A DNA stretch of 9,439 nt from contig MFGS01000083.1 of the NCBI GenBank assembly GCA_001778355.1, positions 1-9,439 of the forward strand. Reading direction: 5' to 3'. The position numbers and the translations under genes were made by a program. This stretch comes from Candidatus Firestonebacteria bacterium RIFOXYA2_FULL_40_8. Lineage in GTDB: Bacteria; Oederibacteriota; D2-FULL-39-29. How positions within the stretch are numbered: position 1 is the first letter of the stretch; each line of letters opens with the position of its first letter. Below, piece after piece: positions 5,712-9,439 of the stretch. The notes under the pieces were generated by a model, which saw only the letters and a list, made by a program, of their open reading frames with translations, ran no database searches and was not told the origin of the DNA.

Positions 5712-7253
5712 TTGGAGAATATTAATAAAATTAACACCTGGCAAGCAATTAAAAAGATATTTGCTTCGGCTCTGTTTGTAGTTGCCGGCTACTTTTGCGT
5801 TGTGCTAAATAATCCTGATCAAGCTGCAGTTATCTCGTTTTCACATGCCTTATTTACATCTTTAGTATTCGTTATCCCAATATCTCTTGCCATAGTAACT
5901 CAAAGGATTATGAAAGGTCCAGTTGCTTTTTTGATTACGTTAGGTATTGTTTTTTGTGTAATGTTCTATCTTATCTGGCAATATTTTCCTGAAAAACTAG
6001 GGAATTTTGATATGTATTACCTATTGGGCGTGGGTTTAATACTTCTTGGAAGCTATGGTATTTACAAAACTATTAGAGGTTTAAATGATTTTGTAGGCTA
6101 TCAAGAGGAAGGTCTGCATTTAAAACTAAACGGAGCAAAACCGAAAATACTTAAGTGGGAAGATATTGAACTTGTAGAAGTTACTTCATGGCAGAGTATA
6201 AGAATTAAGGCAAGAGGAAAGTATTATGAAATTAGCAACACAAGCATTCTTGACAGGATAAAGAAAAAGGTCAACAAAGAGTTGATTGTTGAAAATAAAG
6301 AGAAAAAAGAAATAAAGCCCCAATCAAGGATTGATTACGTTGTTGAAGAACCTGCGATTGCTGAATTTAAGCCCCGTCTAAATATTATACTTGGGACGGG
6401 ATTGCTAGTTGTTTTTCTTATCTCTTTAATGGTTTTCGTTGCTTGGGCTTCAGCGCCTAACTTCTTTTCTTTTATTTCGGTAATATTCTTATACGGATTT
6501 AGTCTGATTGCGGTTAAATGGTTTATTTATAGAATAAGAATTTATCAAAGAGGTTTAGAAATTCGCGGAATTTTTGGAAAAATACCAGTTTTTAAAAGCG
6601 TTTATATAGACTGGAAGGATTTAGAGCATGTTATTTATGATAAGTTTGCGGGTGGAGAATTTAATCGAGGGAATATAATCTTTGAGACGAAGGACTCGAG
6701 AGTATCTACAAAATATCCGCCGAAAAAACTTGAAGAGTTTCTAAAAGAAGTTGCAAATCATGTTAATATAAAAAAGTTAAATACTTCGGCGCAGATTATT
6801 GTCAGATACAGCAGTATAGATGATCCAAAAAGTTTAGAATATAAAAAAACACGTTTTTTAGAGCTGTATACAGATGATACCAACTCTACCGAAGGCTTGA
6901 AATTAATTAAAGAAATATTGAAAGAACAACCTAAAGACATAGAAATGTGCTATTATTTGGGAAACATATATTTATGGGGCGATAAAAATAAAAAAGCTTT
7001 AAGTCAATACTTGGACTGTCTAAAAATTGATTTTGATTTCCAGAAGGCAAGGCTTAAAATAATATGTCTTTCTCTTCTTGAAGGTGATTATGATACAGCA
7101 AGTATACAGTTTGACAGAATTAACTTTAACAAGATAGAAGGTATGACAGCTTCCTATAAAAAGATACTTGCGAGAATAGTAAAAGAAAAAAGCTATGAAG
7201 ATGATCAGGATATTTTAGAAATTATGGGTATAGATTTCCCTGATAATCAATAA
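5712..7253 (+). CDS. Multi-pass membrane protein, two PH-like modules plus TPR-like tail (unknown function)
   Basis: I do not recognise a named family. From TTG 5712 the protein has 513 residues. Four predicted membrane segments (about 17-33, 42-63, 69-90, 101-118) precede a soluble beta-rich module (about 128-180). A charged linker follows, then two more membrane segments (about 224-246, 252-273) and a second soluble module (about 278-347). The two modules share the pattern of an E/R-G-L start and a WxD[I/L]E(x)V core (KWEDIELV at 148-155, DWKDLEHV at 300-307). This looks like duplicated bacterial PH-like domains behind membrane hairpins. The tail (about 372-492) is helical with TPR-like repeats (CYYLGNIYLWGDKNKKALSQ), suggesting protein-protein contacts in the cytoplasm. 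AAAGGTGGAG (5699-5708) favours TTG 5712 over an in-frame GTG at 5703. Codon use is more AT-rich than in neighbouring genes. No signal cleavage site is seen. Confidence 0.8.
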   Translation: MENINKINTWQAIKKIFASALFVVAGYFCVVLNNPDQAAVISFSHALFTSLVFVIPISLAIVTQRIMKGPVAFLITLGIVFCVMFYLIWQYFPEKLGNFDMYYLLGVGLILLGSYGIYKTIRGLNDFVGYQEEGLHLKLNGAKPKILKWEDIELVEVTSWQSIRIKARGKYYEISNTSILDRIKKKVNKELIVENKEKKEIKPQSRIDYVVEEPAIAEFKPRLNIILGTGLLVVFLISLMVFVAWASAPNFFSFISVIFLYGFSLIAVKWFIYRIRIYQRGLEIRGIFGKIPVFKSVYIDWKDLEHVIYDKFAGGEFNRGNIIFETKDSRVSTKYPPKKLEEFLKEVANHVNIKKLNTSAQIIVRYSSIDDPKSLEYKKTRFLELYTDDTNSTEGLKLIKEILKEQPKDIEMCYYLGNIYLWGDKNKKALSQYLDCLKIDFDFQKARLKIICLSLLEGDYDTASIQFDRINFNKIEGMTASYKKILARIVKEKSYEDDQDILEIMGIDFPDNQ

Positions 7254-7264
7254 AAACTGTTATA

Positions 7265-7315
7265 TCCTCACCCGTACCCTCTCCTTATAATATGAAAGGA
7301 GAGGTAATCTGAGGA
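7265..7315. repeat. Nested hairpin, possible terminator or REP-like repeat
   Basis: An inner perfect 9-bp stem CCTCTCCTT (7278-7286) pairs with AAGGAGAGG (7296-7304) across a 9-base AT-rich loop. An outer TCCTCA (7265-7270) pairs with TGAGGA (7310-7315). It lies between the membrane-protein stop and the next ribosome site, so it could end one transcript or mask the site. No U-run follows. Confidence 0.5.
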
Positions 7316-7331
7316 AAGGAGTGCGATATAT

Positions 7332-7886
7332 ATGGAAAATACTAGTAAGACGGCTTTGATTGTTGTAGATGTGCAGAGGGCGGTAACGAATAAAGAGGAT
7401 AAGTTTAAGTTCGGATACAACCGGTGCGGAGATTGCATAATGAATATTAACCGGCTGATTGCCTACGGGCAAAAGGTGGGGTGGGATATAATTTATGTCG
7501 GGCATTCGACTCCCTGGTATCATCCTATTCATGCAGCTGTCACCGGTTTTTCGTTTATGAAGGGAAGTGAAGATGCAAGGTTTGACGAGCGCCTGCAGGT
7601 CCTTAGCAATAATATCTTTCATAAGATGTACGGAAGCGCTTTTTCCAACGGGAAATTAAAAAAACTGCTCAAGACGAACGGGATCGAAAGAGTGATGGTC
7701 TGCGGTCTGGCTGCGGATGGTAGTGTTTCGTCTACAGCAAAGAGTGCGCTGGCAAAAGGTTATAAAGTAACCGTGGTCTCAGATTCCTGTATGGCTAAAA
7801 CCGACGAAAGAGCAAAAGCCGCGTATGAAAAACTTGCAGCTGCGGAAATAGAAATAGAAACGACGTCAAACATCGTTCTCAGATAA
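7332..7886 (+). CDS. Isochorismatase-fold cysteine-hydrolase family protein with Ser at the Cys site
   Basis: 184 residues, a typical single-domain member of the isochorismatase-like hydrolase family (PF00857), cytoplasmic. The fold starts with ALIVVDVQRAV, giving catalytic D13. The Lys is K98 in NIFHKMYGSAF. The nucleophile strand reads VCGLAADGSVSSTAKSAL, where the usual pattern is Gly-x-x-Thr-Asp-x-Cys-Val-x-x-Thr-Ala. Here Ser131 replaces the Cys and Ala replaces the Thr, so a nicotinamidase- or carbamoylase-type thioester mechanism is doubtful. Asp-driven vinyl-ether hydrolysis, as in true isochorismatases, or a non-catalytic role remains possible. AAAGGAG (7315-7321) lies ten bases before the ATG. 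It is followed after 54 bases by the GH2 remnant. No siderophore, quinone or NAD genes are nearby, so the substrate is unknown. Confidence 0.88.
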   Translation: MENTSKTALIVVDVQRAVTNKEDKFKFGYNRCGDCIMNINRLIAYGQKVGWDIIYVGHSTPWYHPIHAAVTGFSFMKGSEDARFDERLQVLSNNIFHKMYGSAFSNGKLKKLLKTNGIERVMVCGLAADGSVSSTAKSALAKGYKVTVVSDSCMAKTDERAKAAYEKLAAAEIEIETTSNIVLR

Positions 7887-7940
7887 AGCCGGAAGGCGGA
7901 GGACAGAGGGCCGAAGACGGAAAAAAGGAGTTATATTTCA

Positions 7941-8036
7941 ATGAAGAAGGATAGTAAAGTTTTGCCGATGATATTGATTGGAGGATTAAAATCGTGGGAG
8001 ATGCCTGTTGAGCAAAGTCTAAATATAAAACCATAA
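7941..8036 (+). pseudogene. Remnant of a GH2 gene: first ~22 codons only
   Basis: An ATG at 7941 with AAAGGAG at 7924-7930 opens a 31-codon frame ending in TAA at 8034-8036. Residues 10-22 (MILIGGLKSWEMP) match the start of the intact GH2 protein just downstream (MILIGGKNSWEMP, residues 8-20). At DNA level the two differ mostly at third codon positions, so the copies diverged as coding sequences. Similarity stops at 8006, and the interspersed repeat begins at 8007 and supplies the last codons and the stop. The rest of the gene is absent. I infer that a paralogous GH2 gene was truncated by a rearrangement at the repeat. A short leader peptide is the less likely alternative. Confidence 0.65.
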
Positions 8037-8065
8037 ATCTTTGCGAAATCCGCCTAGGCGGAAAA
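8007..8065 (+). repeat. Interspersed ~60-bp repeat with 14-bp palindrome, copy 2
   Basis: Second copy of the element at 1234-1294, with the perfect palindrome TCCGCCTAGGCGGA at 8049-8062. It sits between the truncated GH2 5' end and the intact GH2 gene. The A-rich end of the repeat runs into AAGGAG (8064-8069), the ribosome site of the intact GH2 gene, so the repeat edge contributes to that site. Confidence 0.75.
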
Positions 8066-8077
8066 GGAGATATCTAG

Positions 8078-9439
8078 ATGGGAAATAAAGCATTGGGGAT
8101 GATCTTGATCGGGGGGAAGAACTCCTGGGAAATGCCGGAACTTACTAATATTAATAAACTCCCGCCCAGGTCAACTTTCTATTATTATAAAAACGAAAAA
8201 GATGCGGCAACTACCGATCGTTCAAGATCACCTTATATTAAATTATTAAACGGCAGGTGGGATTTTAAGATTAAAAAGAACCCTTATGGTGCAACGGAAA
8301 GCGAACTTAACTCCGGTAAGTGGTCAAAAATAGATGTTCCGGGTAACTGGACCATGCAAGGGTTTGGTCAGCCGCATTATACAAATGTTCAAATGCCTTT
8401 TAAAAACCTTCCGCCTTCGGTGCCTGAAGAAAATCCTACCGGCATCTATCGTACAACTTTTACCTTACCTTCTAACTGGAAAAAAAGACGGACTGTTATC
8501 CATTTTGGCGGCTGTGAAGGTGTTTTGTATGTTTATGTAAATAAAAAAACTGTAGGAATGAATAAAGATGCCCGGACCCCCGCTGAATTTGACATATCTT
8601 CCCTGCTGAAACCGGGAAAGAATGAACTCGTATGTGTCGTGGTTAAATGGTCGGATGCGACTTTCCTGGAAGATCAGGATCACTGGTGGCAGGCAGGTAT
8701 TCAAAGGGAAGTTTATATTTACTCAACACTTAAACCGCATATTCAGGATGTTTTTGCCAAGGCCTCATTTGAAAATAATTACCAGAAAGCGGACTTAACC
8801 GTCAGTGTCAAAATTGGTTTTCCGGGAGAAAAAAACTTTGGCACGCCTATTAAGGTCTCGTTAATAGACGCGGCGGGAAAAGTAGTATCAAAAAGTAATG
8901 TTGCAACTCAAGAAGGGATAAAAGGTATCTCCTACTCCTATTCTAAAGGCGAACTGACGGTAAATTTGAAGATAAAAAAACCGGTTCTTTGGAATGCGGA
9001 AGCCCCGTATCTTTATACTATCGTAGTGACCTGCAAAATAGGCGGTAAAAAGGAGATTGTTTCCACAAAATTCGGGTTCAGGGATATAAAAATAGAAAAC
9101 AGAAATCTGTTGATCAACGGAAAGAGAGTAATGATACGCGGGGTCAACAGGCACGACCATGATGATACTAAAGGAAAATATATAAGCCGTGAATTAATGG
9201 AAAAAGACCTTATAGTTATGAAATATTTTAATATTAACGCGGTCAGAACTTCGCATTATCCCAATGACCCTTACTGGTTGGACCTCTGCGATAAATACGG
9301 GATGTATCTCGTGGATGAAACCAACCTGGAGACGCATGCTTATTATTTTGACCTGTGTAATGATAACAGGTATGCTTCCGCTTTTCTTGAAAGAGCCAGG
9401 AACATGGTGGAGCGCGACAAGAACCACCCTTCGGTTATT
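8078..9439 (+). CDS. Glycoside hydrolase family 2 (beta-galactosidase-type), 3' end outside window
   Basis: 454 codons are visible, open to the window end. The order is that of GH2 enzymes. A jelly-roll sugar-binding domain covers about residues 45-210, with VPGNWTMQGFGQPHYTN, NPTGIYRTTF and HWWQAGIQREVYIY (H202). An immunoglobulin-like sandwich follows (about 215-335). The TIM barrel then begins with GVNRHDHD (355-362), the family signature NAVRTSHYPNDPYWLDLCDK (387-406) and DETNLETH (413-420). The visible part ends at VERDKNHPSVI, just before the expected acid/base Glu, so the catalytic Glu pair is unseen. The enzyme should cleave terminal beta-galactosides; beta-glucuronide or other beta-glycoside specificity cannot be excluded. 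There is no signal peptide, so it acts in the cytoplasm on imported oligosaccharides. AAGGAG at 8064-8069 fixes ATG 8078. A decayed paralogue lies immediately upstream. Confidence 0.95.
   Translation, partial: MGNKALGMILIGGKNSWEMPELTNINKLPPRSTFYYYKNEKDAATTDRSRSPYIKLLNGRWDFKIKKNPYGATESELNSGKWSKIDVPGNWTMQGFGQPHYTNVQMPFKNLPPSVPEENPTGIYRTTFTLPSNWKKRRTVIHFGGCEGVLYVYVNKKTVGMNKDARTPAEFDISSLLKPGKNELVCVVVKWSDATFLEDQDHWWQAGIQREVYIYSTLKPHIQDVFAKASFENNYQKADLTVSVKIGFPGEKNFGTPIKVSLIDAAGKVVSKSNVATQEGIKGISYSYSKGELTVNLKIKKPVLWNAEAPYLYTIVVTCKIGGKKEIVSTKFGFRDIKIENRNLLINGKRVMIRGVNRHDHDDTKGKYISRELMEKDLIVMKYFNINAVRTSHYPNDPYWLDLCDKYGMYLVDETNLETHAYYFDLCNDNRYASAFLERARNMVERDKNHPSVI

Noticed and set aside
7941..8080. 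Remnant as the frameshifted true N-terminus of the GH2 gene
   Set aside because: The downstream gene has its own complete N-terminal block and ribosome site, and the frames differ (137 bp apart), so this is a second copy rather than a frameshift.

Overview
The window comes from an AT-leaning bacterial genome (around 40 % GC by eye) with compact genes, clear Shine-Dalgarno sites and gaps full of short dispersed repeats. Two carbohydrate-active genes sit at the edges (a sialate O-acetylesterase family protein and a glycoside hydrolase family 2 enzyme). A two-subunit transketolase lies in the middle. Together these suggest an uncultured, probably anaerobic, sugar-degrading bacterium, perhaps from a lineage such as Elusimicrobiota, Omnitrophota or Firestonebacteria. 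That placement is a guess from overall style; there is no marker gene here to settle it.

Layout. 3-1196: 3' part of a sialate O-acetylesterase-like SGNH hydrolase, whose stop codon lies inside a 9-bp tandem array. 1197-1385: a repeat-rich gap. 1386-1832: a small C_GCAxxG_C_C family protein. 1833-2009: an inverted-repeat element. 2010-2699 (minus strand): a TVP38/TMEM64 (DedA-like) membrane protein. 2700-3035: a gap with a large imperfect palindrome, a short direct repeat and a good sigma-70-type promoter. 3036-5654: a three-gene operon (transketolase N subunit, transketolase C subunit overlapping by 4 bp, alpha/beta hydrolase) closed by twin hairpins. 5712-7253: a multi-pass membrane protein with two PH-like modules and a C-terminal TPR-like region. 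7332-7886: an isochorismatase-fold hydrolase with Ser in place of the catalytic Cys. 7941-8036: a 31-codon remnant of a second GH2 gene. 8078-9439: the 5' part of an intact-looking GH2 beta-galactosidase-type gene, cut by the window end.

How the genes may work together. The transketolase pair supplies non-oxidative pentose-phosphate interconversion. The esterase and GH2 enzyme fit removal of acetyl groups and cleavage of beta-glycosides, but they are about 7 kb apart and not in one operon. The remaining genes show no shared pathway.

The most notable signals are: (i) the GH2 5'-end remnant that breaks exactly at the edge of a ~60-bp interspersed repeat also found at 1234-1294; (ii) the 165-bp palindrome at 2748-2912; (iii) the duplicated PH-like/TPR membrane protein; and (iv) the Cys-to-Ser substitution in the isochorismatase-fold protein. 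I see no complete undescribed multi-gene system, CRISPR array, transposase or RNA gene.
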